DNA of 64,000 bases from Telluribacter humicola (GTDB lineage Bacteria > Bacteroidota > Bacteroidia > Cytophagales > Spirosomataceae). Shown here piece after piece: positions 25,815 to 34,397 of this stretch (positions within the stretch are counted from its first letter, which is position 1; the number at the start of each line of letters is the position of its first letter). Under the pieces are notes generated by a model that was given only the letters and a program-made list of their open reading frames with translations, made no database searches and was not told the origin of the DNA. Location: NCBI RefSeq assembly GCF_017355935.1, contig NZ_JAFIQT010000002.1, positions 682,001-746,000 of the forward strand, given 5' to 3'. Position numbers and translations under genes: made by a program.

Positions 25815-28301
25815 TTAGTTTTTCATGATATAGCTAGGGGTGGCAGGTGCCTCTCTGGGAGTGGCGGAGTAGCAGGTAGCAGCGCTTACACATCCTACAT
25901 TATCAGCTGCTACACATATCTGCCCCGGGGTGGTGCTATTCCAGCGTACGGTCAGGCTACCGGTACCTTGGCCGCTAATGATGGTGGCATTGACAGGTAC
26001 TGTCCAGGTATAGGCCAGGGTGACTGATGCATTGGTCACCGAGTATATGACATCTTCGCCGACACAGGGCTTCGGTTTATTGGCCGTGATAGCCGTTGGT
26101 GCCGCCGGTGTACAGTTGCCATCCTGGCAGTCAGTCAATCCATTGCCGTTGTTGTCAATACCATCGTTACAGATTTCGGGCTCCCATATCTGAGTAGAAG
26201 CGGTACCGGTACAGCCTCTGGTATCGGTGATAGTTACTGAGTAGGTATTGCGGGTCAGAGCGGTGAGGTCTTCGGTGGTAGCTCCGTTGGACCAGAGGTA
26301 GGTATAGCCGGGCGTGCCTCCGGAGGCGGTCAGGTCGGCACTACCGGTGGCGATGGCCGGATCGGGATTGGTGTCGTCGGTTTTAGTAATAGTACCTGTA
26401 ACGGCCGCAGGCTGCGATACAGTGACCGGAAGTGCAGTAGAACACCCATCCGCATCTTTTACGGTGACGGTGTAAGTACCCGCCAGCAGATTGACGATAT
26501 CTTTAGTGATGTTGCTGTTGGACCAGGAGTAGGTAAAGGGGGCTTTACCCGTTACCCCCAACGTGATCGAACCATTGTTTGATCCGAAGCAGGTAGCATT
26601 GGTGGTAGTAGGGGTAATGGTGGCAGTAGTACGGCTGCCTACGGTGGCGGAGCCATTGATGGTACAACCGACCGCATCAGTGACGAGTACATTATACGTA
26701 CCGGGCGACAGGCCGCTTATATCTTTGGTAGTAGCACTATTCGACCAGGCGTAGCTGTAAGGAGCGGTTCCGCCGGTAATAGCCAGTTTTATGGAACCAT
26801 CATTCCCGTTACAGGCTACCTGAGAAGTGGCCGTAGGCGTATTCAGGAAAGGCTTGGTCGGGTCGTAGGTAACGGTGACACTTTTCTTCGGAACGTGGCA
26901 GGAGTTAGGCAGGGTTACATCCAGTACGTAGGTGCCTGGCTTACTTACCGTAATCGTTCGCTGGTTAGGATTGGAATCAATCTTGCCATCTACGGTTGAC
27001 CACGTATAAGTTACGTCAGATCGGTCAATGTCTGTCGATAGGGTAGTGGTCAGGTTATTACAGGATAGTAGCGCGTTACCTACTATGATAGGATCGATGG
27101 TAGGCTGTCCCCACTTATAAGGCCCGGCAAAATCTTTGAGCTGAGCCGTGAAGGAAGCGGATGCACGGGATTTTACAATAAAGGTATGCAGGGGGAACAG
27201 ACAGGGGTCCAGACCCGAAAGGCTGGCGTGGTCCATACCAAACTTGGTGAGGTTGATACCTACTTCAGCCACTGAGAAAGAAATATAGGAGGTCCCCCAG
27301 GCGTTGGATTTGGTGCCCTTGGTACCCCAGGGCGGAGCCGCCGGATTCTGACCATCCTTATTTACAATTCCTACCGCATCGGTATTGCCAGGCAGAGGTT
27401 CAATGGTAGCGTAGCCAAAAGGCGAGCCGGTGTAGGGGCCGTCGAAGCTGCCGCCCCAGGTGAATGTCTTGGGTGTGATGGAGTTATAAACGGCCCGGCT
27501 CACCCATACTCTAACTTCTATATTGGCGTTTTCACCTCCACCTGTCAGCGAAACGTTAAAAATAAAATCTCCTACCTTGGTGATATTACCCTGCGCATCA
27601 AACTGAAAGGCTGTATGTCCCAGGTCAGGTCCACCGGAACTGAAGCCGCTACCGGGTGTGTACGATATGCTTTTAGCAAAAAACTCAAAGTCCATGTAGG
27701 CGTCTCCACCAGGTTCGGCCCGGTTGATCAGTCCGAAAAACCAAAGGTCATCCTTACCGGTATCAACGTCCCGTACCATGTGCCCTCCGATGTCCAGCAG
27801 GTCATTCTTACCCAGTACGTTGGCTGGTCCGGGGCTCCATATGGCCGGATCTTCCCCATTCTTACTGGCCGTAGTGTATGAAGTCTGGTCGATGCCACCG
27901 GTACCTCCAAAAAGGTCCCGCGCCCATACGGCATCAATCAGCAACTGTTTCTTAGTACCTGATGCATCCACATAGCTGCTCATGTTGCCATTCATCCGGC
28001 GCTCGTAGATAGGGTTAGCGCTGGTTTGCAGCAGGGTAGTTATGGTCGAAGGGGTGGTTTCATTAATGACTCCCCGGCCCGTAGTTCCTTTGAACCAGTC
28101 CACGGTACCGGCGGCGGGTGTGCCTGCTCCATACTCTATGATACCGGAGTATACGCCCGCATCCACTCCGAAGTTGGCTCTTACGGCACCATTCTGGAGG
28201 ATCTGGGCCCGGGACTCCTGCTGAGTGAGCAGCCCGAGGGCTCCCGACAGGATAAAATACAGATAATGATAACGAGTTAAAAAGAGGTAGAATTTCTTCA
28301 T
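25815..28301 (-). CDS. Secreted SprB-repeat protein with a MopE-like metal motif (828 aa)
   Basis: First gene of the adhesin block. A signal peptide is followed by a roughly 380-residue N-terminal domain, without recognised family, that contains GGHMVRDVDTGKDDLWFFG and SGGPDLGHTAFQFD. A PKD-like segment comes next (about 400-480), then three SprB repeats (about 490-705; GTAPYSYAWSNSATTKDIS and similar), the short motif CNDGIDNNGNGLTDCQD near residue 715, which matches the metal-binding motif named after MopE, and a last PKD-like domain with paired Cys. Only 34 bp separate it from the 2625-aa gene, so the two are probably co-transcribed and deployed together. Confidence 0.87.
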   Translation of the reverse strand: MKKFYLFLTRYHYLYFILSGALGLLTQQESRAQILQNGAVRANFGVDAGVYSGIIEYGAGTPAAGTVDWFKGTTGRGVINETTPSTITTLLQTSANPIYERRMNGNMSSYVDASGTKKQLLIDAVWARDLFGGTGGIDQTSYTTASKNGEDPAIWSPGPANVLGKNDLLDIGGHMVRDVDTGKDDLWFFGLINRAEPGGDAYMDFEFFAKSISYTPGSGFSSGGPDLGHTAFQFDAQGNITKVGDFIFNVSLTGGGENANIEVRVWVSRAVYNSITPKTFTWGGSFDGPYTGSPFGYATIEPLPGNTDAVGIVNKDGQNPAAPPWGTKGTKSNAWGTSYISFSVAEVGINLTKFGMDHASLSGLDPCLFPLHTFIVKSRASASFTAQLKDFAGPYKWGQPTIDPIIVGNALLSCNNLTTTLSTDIDRSDVTYTWSTVDGKIDSNPNQRTITVSKPGTYVLDVTLPNSCHVPKKSVTVTYDPTKPFLNTPTATSQVACNGNDGSIKLAITGGTAPYSYAWSNSATTKDISGLSPGTYNVLVTDAVGCTINGSATVGSRTTATITPTTTNATCFGSNNGSITLGVTGKAPFTYSWSNSNITKDIVNLLAGTYTVTVKDADGCSTALPVTVSQPAAVTGTITKTDDTNPDPAIATGSADLTASGGTPGYTYLWSNGATTEDLTALTRNTYSVTITDTRGCTGTASTQIWEPEICNDGIDNNGNGLTDCQDGNCTPAAPTAITANKPKPCVGEDVIYSVTNASVTLAYTWTVPVNATIISGQGTGSLTVRWNSTTPGQICVAADNVGCVSAATCYSATPREAPATPSYIMKN

Positions 28302-28874
28302 GTGGGTTTACTTACTGGTCAATCACATCAATAAAATAGAGGGCATAAGCCAGTGCTTATGTATGTATAGGCTATTGAAACAAGGGATGATATGTGGCAA
28401 ATGAGCGATGGGTGTGGATGGGGGAGTTCCAGAGGGAGCTGCATGCATTGCGTTCCGGAAAACCAGCTGCGAACCTGTGCAAAGGCAGGTAATGGCAGTC
28501 AGTCTGGTAAAGGCTGTAGTAGGCCACGGTGTTATATAGTTGTGTGTGTGTGCTGATTAAATTACTGGTTGCAATGGGTACTTGCCTGTACAGGTACACA
28601 TCCCTTGGGGAGCAATAACTGTACCGAATTTGTTGCTGTATGAGCAGCCAAGGGTGATTCTGCCGAAAAAACAGGCTAAAAGGCTGGAATACAAAAATCT
28701 GATACTTGCAGGTAGTGGATATAGAACACGCTCGTCCGATAGTCAGGAAGAAGCGGTATATATTGTACAATACTTATACCAATCTTGCCCGGAGGGGACG
28801 GTAAAAGCTTTTTTTTGGCTTATTGGAATGGTTTTTTAGGAGGTATAGCTTCACACTAATCATTCATCCTGACT
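28302..28874. other. Intergenic region upstream of the adhesin block
   Basis: No convincing gene. It should hold the promoter of the 828-aa gene. A perfect 7-bp inverted repeat CATAAGC-CAGT-GCTTATG (28344-28361), about 43 bp before that ATG, could be an operator or a leader hairpin. A (GT)n tract lies near 28540. A 132-codon open frame on the minus strand has unlikely composition and is not accepted. Confidence 0.5.
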
Positions 28875-29048
28875 ATGAAATCTTACCTGAATTTACTTCT
28901 CCTTGTGCTACTTAGCTTAGGACTAACCAGCTGTGACTTCATCGGCACCATATTCAAGGGCGGTGTCTATGTAGGAGTTATCATGGTCATCCTGGTGATC
29001 GTGGCGGTCATCTGGCTTTTTGCAAAATTCATGGGAGGCAAGCGGTAG
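28875..29048 (+). CDS. Small lipoprotein with one transmembrane helix (57 aa)
   Basis: A 57-aa protein starting MKSYLNLLLLVLLSLGLTSC: a lipoprotein signal with lipobox LTSC (Cys20). A short linker (DFIGTIFKGG), one very hydrophobic helix (about residues 31-52) and a basic end (KFMGGKR) follow. Similar tiny proteins are common in Bacteroidota, often with misleading names in databases; the function is unknown. The gene stands alone, convergent with the desaturase gene and separated from it by a hairpin. Confidence 0.75.
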   Translation: MKSYLNLLLLVLLSLGLTSCDFIGTIFKGGVYVGVIMVILVIVAVIWLFAKFMGGKR

Positions 29049-29078
29049 CCGGTAGTACCGGGGCCTGAAAATAAAAAA

Positions 29079-29100
29079 GCTCCCTTAGATATAAGGGAGC
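29079..29100 (-). terminator. Intrinsic terminator after the desaturase gene
   Basis: A perfect 9-bp stem (GCTCCCTTA / TAAGGGAGC) with a 4-nt loop. On the minus strand TTTTTTATTTT follows, making it a strong terminator for the desaturase; on the plus strand the tail is weak. Confidence 0.85.
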
Positions 29101-29139
29101 CAAAATTATAAACGGGTACTACGGTATGGCCTGATAAGG

Positions 29140-30252
29140 CTATCCGATCGCCTCATTGATATCCGGTAAGGTACCAAAGCGCTGCAGTGTGGCGATGTGC
29201 GAGCGTAATGCCTCTCCAAAAGTTTCGTTTTCCATGTAGGTAAGTCCATACTCCTCGGCGGTCTGCTTTACAATCGGTGCTATGGCCGGGTAGTGTACAT
29301 GGCAGATACGCGGGAAAAGGTGGTGCTCGATCTGGAAGTTAAGGCCGCCTACATACCAGGACAGCCACCGGTTCTGACGCGAAAAGTTAACCGTAGACTG
29401 CAGCTGGTGGATAGCCCAGTCGTTTTCGATAATGCCCTGGTCGTTGGCGAGCGGGTGGTGAGTACCCTCCACCGTGTGCGCCAGTTGGAACACCACCGTC
29501 AGGATCAGGCCCGCCGCGAAGTGCATCAGCAGAAATCCCGACAGTACTTCCGAAAATGGTATAGAGAAGTACACGACCGGTACGGCCAGCATAACCGACA
29601 GATACATTACTTTCAGGGCGATCAGTCTTACCAGTAAAGACAGGTTTTCGGTCCGGGTCTGGGTATTGACTCCAGATCTGATAAAAGATACGTACTGGAT
29701 AAAGTCCTTTGCTATTACCCAGTAGAGGGTAAGAATGCCATAAAAAAAGAAGGCATAGATCCACTGGAATTTATGAATGGCGCGGGTGGTGGTATGCGGA
29801 GACAACCGAACTACCAACCGGTCCTGAATATCTTCATCCATGGGTACTACGTTGGTGTAGGTATGGTGCAGTATGTTGTGCTGCAGTTTCCAGTTCAGGA
29901 CACCACCTCCCACCAGGTTCAGCGTGTAGCCCATGAGTTGGTTCACCCTGGAGTTAGCCGAGTAAGCGCCGTGGTTGGCATCATGCATCACACTCATACC
30001 GATACCGGCTACGCCCAGCCCCATTACCAGCCACAGTACCATACTCAGTGCAAAGGGAGGATTAAAAGCCAGCAGGGCTACAAATGGTAGTACATAAGCG
30101 GCTAACAGCACTACCGACTTGAGGATCATGGTGCCGTTGGCGTGTTTGGATTGCCCTGTATCTGCAAAATGCTGATCAACGCGCTTTCGAAGGGTGTTGA
30201 AGAATTGATTTTTGTCTTTGCTGACAAACTTTACCTGACCTTTACGTACCAT
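29140..30252 (-). CDS. Membrane fatty acid desaturase (acyl-CoA/acyl-lipid type)
   Basis: A 370-aa integral membrane di-iron desaturase that inserts a double bond into fatty acyl chains. The three histidine boxes are present: HDANH near residue 89, HNILHH near 123, and the front-end-like (Q)IEHHLFP near 309. Four or more hydrophobic segments lie between them. The QIEHH form of the third box resembles delta-6 / linoleoyl-CoA-type enzymes, but there is no fused cytochrome b5 domain. Regiospecificity cannot be read from sequence. Such enzymes adjust membrane fluidity, often in response to cold. Confidence 0.9.
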   Translation of the reverse strand: MVRKGQVKFVSKDKNQFFNTLRKRVDQHFADTGQSKHANGTMILKSVVLLAAYVLPFVALLAFNPPFALSMVLWLVMGLGVAGIGMSVMHDANHGAYSANSRVNQLMGYTLNLVGGGVLNWKLQHNILHHTYTNVVPMDEDIQDRLVVRLSPHTTTRAIHKFQWIYAFFFYGILTLYWVIAKDFIQYVSFIRSGVNTQTRTENLSLLVRLIALKVMYLSVMLAVPVVYFSIPFSEVLSGFLLMHFAAGLILTVVFQLAHTVEGTHHPLANDQGIIENDWAIHQLQSTVNFSRQNRWLSWYVGGLNFQIEHHLFPRICHVHYPAIAPIVKQTAEEYGLTYMENETFGEALRSHIATLQRFGTLPDINEAIG

Positions 30253-30466
30253 GGAGGGAGGAGCTGTGTTAGTTGTTCATTGATTGTGGGGCAAAATTAC
30301 AAATAGAATGAACAAACTGCTGAATGATCGAACCTACCTGAAAGCCAATTTCAAATATAACGGTAAAGGCCGGATAAAGTGTATATTGAGGCAAGATCCT
30401 GTTACTGCTGGGGTAGCCCGGTGACCGGGAGAATAAGAAAATTTTCAAAAAAAGTTGAGGCTACTA

Positions 30467-30497
30467 TTGCGTATCTAAAAACTACCGAACATATTTG
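30467..30497 (+). promoter_or_regulatory. Bacteroidota-type promoter for tRNA-Ala
   Basis: TTG, a 20-nt spacer, then CATATTTG (seven of eight matches to TAnnTTTG). The predicted transcription start is about 20 nt before the first tRNA base. Confidence 0.55.
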
Positions 30498-30525
30498 CAC
30501 TCCGTTTGGGACACCAAGCAACCAC

Positions 30526-30599
<74 letters not shown>

Positions 30600-30602
30600 C
30601 CT

Positions 30603-30637
30603 AAATGCCCTTCCTGATATCAGGAAGGGCATTTTTT
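30603..30637 (+). terminator. Intrinsic terminator after tRNA-Ala
   Basis: A long perfect stem (AAATGCCCTTCCTGA / TCAGGAAGGGCATTT) with a 2-nt core that opens to a small loop, followed by more T and then TGTTGTTTTT. It starts 3 nt after the tRNA. The next 290 bp, up to the AT-rich gene, show nothing convincing. Confidence 0.92.
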
Positions 30638-30929
30638 GTTGTTTTTATTACCTTCTTCAGTAGGCATATTCGGTGACACTAATTCTTTTAGTACCGAACA
30701 TAATAGATGTATAGAATATCCTATCGACTCGAAAGCTGAAAATCCAAGTATAGCAGTGTCAGGAAGTACTTCAGGCTTACTAGGGCGGTGTCAGCTGCGG
30801 AAGGGTATGGGTCAGCTTATTTTGGCTGAATTTCAGGTTCAGGTACGAAAGGTCAGTAGCTAAGGGGTCAATCATCTAGTAGTTTTTTAGGGCAAAACTC
30901 TTTGATTTGCATTGCCCTCAAAGGACTAA

Positions 30930-32837
30930 ATGATAATACCAATGTCTACCCCACTAGAAATTACTTCTGAAACTCTAAATTCTATTTTGCTTGGAAATCA
31001 GAGTGTTAGCCATGGTATGTATAAGCATAATATTAAAATTAATACTGAACAATCAACAATACGTATTTATTCTGTTGATTTTAAAGATGATCTGACAATA
31101 TCGTATGCTAGTTCAAATTTTAGGAATATTTTATTTTATAGTGTAAACTTTAAAAACGTTCAAGTATTGGATGCGCAATTAAATGGGGCGCGAGTTTTGA
31201 ATGTGTTTGAGTGTAATTTTAAGCAGTTGACACTTGGAGATATTGCAAGTTTGAATGTTAAAGTTGAAGAGCTAAGAGACATTGGTTCGATACTTGTAAA
31301 AGGAAATATCACTAAACTGCAAATAAGAGGTGGTAATTTATCAAAAATCGATTCTTTGATTTTTGATTGTAGTAACAATCCAAGTTGGTCTTCAAGAAGG
31401 GTTACTCTACCTGTTTCAATAAACAGGGTTGAGCATATTGACGTTTTCAGCGTCAAAGATATGCTAGTGCAGCTTACTTTTACTGAATGCTATATAAAAC
31501 ATTTTATATATCAGCCATTGCAATCTGATCATATTTTAATCAATGGTAGTGTTATAGATGAAATGCGTGTTGGATCACTAATCGATAATATACGAGTAGA
31601 GAACTCTACGATTGGAAGCCTTGAAATGACTGATGTAACAGTTCCTACATCTAATATAGGTCCTCCAATTAAGAATGTGATACATATGAATAATGTTAAG
31701 GTAGGTAATCTTATATGTAATAATGTGATTTTACATACGTTGACGATCGATGGCTATTCGCATATAGGTCATATCTCATTAGTAAGCGGGAAAGTCGATA
31801 ATGTTTCAATATCACCTATTAGGATTGGTCTAATTGCACTGGTAGTTGATAAGTTTAAATTTGATAAATTTGAGCTTAAAGGGTTATCAGATAGACAATT
31901 AAGGGTTGGTAGCTTGCTTATTTCAGACGGGGTTTTGTTAAAGGGAGTAAGCGTTGATAGAGCGATTATGGAATTAAGGGATTTCTCAATCTCGAATTTT
32001 TCTATACATGAATTTATAAATCAGTCATATATATATGTAACTAATGTAAGTGTAAATGAGTGGCCTTTAAGAGGGGAAGAGTCTGTTTTCGATGAGTTGA
32101 GTTGGGATAACAGAACTTCTTTACCCTTTATTAACGAAAGGAGTAAAGATATATTTGAAGGGGTTGAAATTAATTGTGACCACCAGCAACTATTGTTTGT
32201 AAACTCTGATTTAGGTAAAATAAACTTTATTACAAGTGATTTTTCCTTAATGAGCCTAAACATAAGAGGATCGAAGATTAATGAGATATATCTATCCGGC
32301 TCAAAGTTACCTAGGAAGGTAATAGGTGATGCAGATTCAAGACAGGTAGGGTACTATCAGTTAAAAAAGGTTGCAGAGAATCAAGGGGATTCTGTTCAAG
32401 CATTGAACTATTTAGCAAAAGAGTTAGATGCACACTATGATGTAGTTTCAGAACGTAAAAAGATAGATAGGGAGCGTATTACCTTGTTTCTAAATAAGTA
32501 CTCGAATGAGTTTGGTACAAACTGGGTGAAGGCATTACTGTGGGTTCCATTAGTGTCTGTGCCATTATATGTCCTATACGTGTGCTCATTAGGTTATTAC
32601 CCAACTTTTAAGATGTTTGGAAAATATTTTGAGAACTTCCTGAAAATATACCCATCCTTCTTTGAATTCTTATCCCCAGTTCATAAGGTTGATTTTTTAT
32701 CGGCACATTTACTTGGGGAAGATTATAATATAAGTGCAAACGGTTTGGCTATGTTTATTGACTTCATAGGGCGTTTAGTTAATGGCTTCATTATTTATCA
32801 ATTCATCCAAGCCTTTCGGAAGTATGGTAAAAAGTAA
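30930..32837 (+). CDS. Beta-helix repeat protein with C-terminal membrane domain (635 aa)
   Basis: Unrecognised by name. The first 450 residues have short, regularly spaced hydrophobic strands (FKDDLTI, NFRNILFYSVNFKNV, ARVLNVFECNFKQLTL and many more), as in a right-handed beta-helix related to pentapeptide-repeat proteins. A linker near 470-500 (RQVGYYQLKKVAENQGDSVQ) and a segment NKYSNEFGTNWVKALLWVPL lead to hydrophobic segments at about 530-550 and 600-625, ending RKYGKK. I recall similar architectures among Bacteroidota pentapeptide-repeat membrane proteins, but no activity. Base composition is clearly more AT-rich than the neighbours, suggesting transfer. A start 4 codons later is also possible. 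Confidence 0.75.
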   Translation: MIIPMSTPLEITSETLNSILLGNQSVSHGMYKHNIKINTEQSTIRIYSVDFKDDLTISYASSNFRNILFYSVNFKNVQVLDAQLNGARVLNVFECNFKQLTLGDIASLNVKVEELRDIGSILVKGNITKLQIRGGNLSKIDSLIFDCSNNPSWSSRRVTLPVSINRVEHIDVFSVKDMLVQLTFTECYIKHFIYQPLQSDHILINGSVIDEMRVGSLIDNIRVENSTIGSLEMTDVTVPTSNIGPPIKNVIHMNNVKVGNLICNNVILHTLTIDGYSHIGHISLVSGKVDNVSISPIRIGLIALVVDKFKFDKFELKGLSDRQLRVGSLLISDGVLLKGVSVDRAIMELRDFSISNFSIHEFINQSYIYVTNVSVNEWPLRGEESVFDELSWDNRTSLPFINERSKDIFEGVEINCDHQQLLFVNSDLGKINFITSDFSLMSLNIRGSKINEIYLSGSKLPRKVIGDADSRQVGYYQLKKVAENQGDSVQALNYLAKELDAHYDVVSERKKIDRERITLFLNKYSNEFGTNWVKALLWVPLVSVPLYVLYVCSLGYYPTFKMFGKYFENFLKIYPSFFEFLSPVHKVDFLSAHLLGEDYNISANGLAMFIDFIGRLVNGFIIYQFIQAFRKYGKK

Positions 32838-32846
32838 TAAAGGTTG

Positions 32847-32993
32847 TTAAACCCGCTGCCCCTTCAACAACACAAACCGATCCCACACACTCTGCTTCAC
32901 CAGCCCAGTCTTAGTCCAGGCCATGGAGGCATAAAAGCGACGGCTGGATAGTTCGCTCCACAGGCAGAAGCCGGATACCAGTGGGCATTTTAT
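32847..32993 (-). pseudogene. Gene remnant, 3' end only
   Basis: A 48-codon open stretch on the minus strand with host-like codon use but no start codon near its beginning (it is bounded upstream by TAG). It reads like the C-terminus of a protein (CPLVSGFCLWSELSSRRF, then WDRFVLLKGQRV). Parent family not recognised. It fits a decayed gene in the accessory segment. Confidence 0.3.
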
Positions 32994-33062
32994 CTAATAT
33001 TTAAAAGGCAGAAAGGAGCAGCAAACTATACCCAGTAGAATATTTCACAGATACCCCTACTC

Positions 33063-33290
33063 CTAATCTATCGGAAAGAAATTCAAAGGGGACCAGAAGG
33101 CTACTTCAAAGGGGATTCTCTCTTCATCGCCTACTTCATCAATTAATCGGAAGAAGCCGCCTTCATATTTATCATGGTAGTAAATGGCCGGCTCGAACTT
33201 CATCCCTGTCCGATTGATTACAATGACCAGTTCCATATTCCATGGTTTTTTCTCTTCAATAGTATACCATGTAACTCTTTTTTGAATCAT
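33063..33290 (-). CDS. Small hypothetical protein, possibly DUF551-like (75 aa)
   Basis: A 75-aa open frame with plausible protein sequence. The order WYTIEEKKP, then V-I-V hydrophobic strand, AIYYHD, and a final FWSPL resembles the short DUF551 fold (WISVEDRLP ... VLVYL ... A.Y ... HWMPLP) common in phages and islands. No operon partner; gene remnants flank it on both sides on the same strand. Confidence 0.45.
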   Translation of the reverse strand: MIQKRVTWYTIEEKKPWNMELVIVINRTGMKFEPAIYYHDKYEGGFFRLIDEVGDEERIPFEVAFWSPLNFFPID

Positions 33291-33315
33291 TGGAACGGCA
33301 ATCTAGGTTACTCTA

Positions 33316-33447
33316 CTAAGTAAAGGGCTTAAAGTTACCCCTGGCACTAATCATTCGCAACTCTAATACACCACCGAGCGGTCTTCTGAGTAGCAGGGAG
33401 TCTTTCTCTACCACTTTTACTGTTCCTGACAGCAGCCAGGCCCCAGT
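33316..33447 (-). pseudogene. Gene remnant in accessory segment
   Basis: A 43-codon open stretch (contains WLLSGTVKVVEKDSLLL and LELRMISARGNFKPF) bounded upstream by a stop and lacking a start codon at its beginning. Its composition is protein-like. Another frame just upstream reads VAYLRELGPG, so a frameshifted longer gene is possible. Family not recognised. Beyond it, up to the sigma-54 promoter, the sequence shows only a 7-bp hairpin (CAGGCAG/CTGCCTG, 33515-33536). Confidence 0.25.
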
Positions 33448-33776
33448 TCACGCAGGTATGCTACTGTACCCACTAGTAGTTATCTGGTATGTTCTCAACT
33501 CAACCGGTGAAAGCAGGCAGGCAAAAGGCTGCCTGGTCAGTACTGTGAGTATGGCTTATACAAGATATAAGGACCAGATTCAGTACTGGTTGCCTTCAAC
33601 TAATTCATAAAAACTTTGCCAGAACAAAGAGCTGATTTATCATCAGAATAATATTGAAATAATTGATGGTAATGGCCTGTCAATCAATTATTTGCCTGTA
33701 TTAATTTTTCAATCAAGTTGAATGCTGGATTATCATATGTCACCTTTATGAATAATTTTTAGAGAAAAATAAAAGT

Positions 33777-33792
33777 TGGCACGCCACTTGCT
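33777..33792 (+). promoter_or_regulatory. Sigma-54 (RpoN) promoter
   Basis: TTGGCACGCCACTTGCT matches the -24/-12 consensus (TGGCACG-N4-TTGCW) essentially perfectly, with GG and GC separated by exactly 10 nt. The predicted start is near 33803, about 50 nt before the ATG of the 47-aa lipoprotein gene. Sigma-54 promoters need an AAA+ enhancer-binding protein; no such gene is in the window. Confidence 0.8.
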
Positions 33793-33852
33793 TTATGTTA
33801 CTCAATCTGTGAAAAGAGTACCATCAATACCCCTCCCTAACTATCAATTATT

Positions 33853-33996
33853 ATGAAGAAGTTGACTTTGTTATTATTAGTGGCATTAGTTGCATTTGTG
33901 GCGGCATGTAGTACAATCAGTACTGATAAGGCCGAAGCTCACGAAGAGCCCCTCGAGAATGTAGATTTTGATTTGAGCAGCGCAGGTAATTTCTAA
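33853..33996 (+). CDS. Tiny lipoprotein driven by sigma-54 (47 aa)
   Basis: A 47-aa protein. MKKLTLLLLVALVAFVAAC is a textbook lipoprotein signal with Cys19; mature part is only about 29 residues, acidic (STISTDKAEAHEEPLENVDFD) and ends SSAGNF. Spacing to the sigma-54 promoter upstream and a very strong terminator 43 bp downstream define a monocistronic unit. Function unknown. The clean promoter-ORF-terminator layout argues that it is real and possibly highly expressed under particular conditions. Confidence 0.75.
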   Translation: MKKLTLLLLVALVAFVAACSTISTDKAEAHEEPLENVDFDLSSAGNF

Positions 33997-34039
33997 GCTG
34001 ATCGCAATAGTCAGATTAAAGTAGTCATTTATAGTATAG

Positions 34040-34079
34040 ATGAGGCACGCATGGGTATCCATGCGTGCCTCATTTTTTT
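34040..34079 (+). terminator. Strong intrinsic terminator after the tiny lipoprotein gene
   Basis: A perfect 15-bp stem (ATGAGGCACGCATGG / CCATGCGTGCCTCAT) with a 4-nt loop, followed by an unbroken T-run. The next 320 bp, to the AraC-type regulator, hold no gene I can support. Confidence 0.95.
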
Positions 34080-34397
34080 GAGCCTGTACATAACGTCCCC
34101 TCACCTCCGGTACTTCCGGGCTGCCTTAGCCTCCCCGAAGGACAGGTACTAAGAAACAGGAACGCCCGGGGGGATGAGTGGTTTGTACATGCAGGGTAGG
34201 CTTAGGAATACAGGAGCCGGTCATAAGCGCTCTCTTACTACCACTAGTATGTCCCGATCTGAGAATTCCTGCTTGAAATCTGGGAGAGCAGGAGGGGAGG
34301 AGTACTATTAAAAAGAAAGCCCCCATCCGTTTGAGGAGGAGACTTAGTTAAGTACCTATTTATAATTATTGGCCCGTTGTAGTAAGGCCTAACCCGG

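Noticed and set aside
28372-28770. 132-codon minus-strand open frame upstream of the adhesin block
   Set aside because: Composition (rich in Tyr, His, Ser, Cys without pattern) is unlike a folded protein and it fills the presumed promoter region.
30636-30863. 75-codon plus-strand frame after tRNA-Ala
   Set aside because: It begins inside the tRNA terminator and has no recognisable protein features.
34126-34326. 66-codon minus-strand frame with an LLPSC lipobox-like start
   Set aside because: The rest is Pro/Arg/Ser-rich without pattern and no promoter or neighbour supports it; likely a chance frame.
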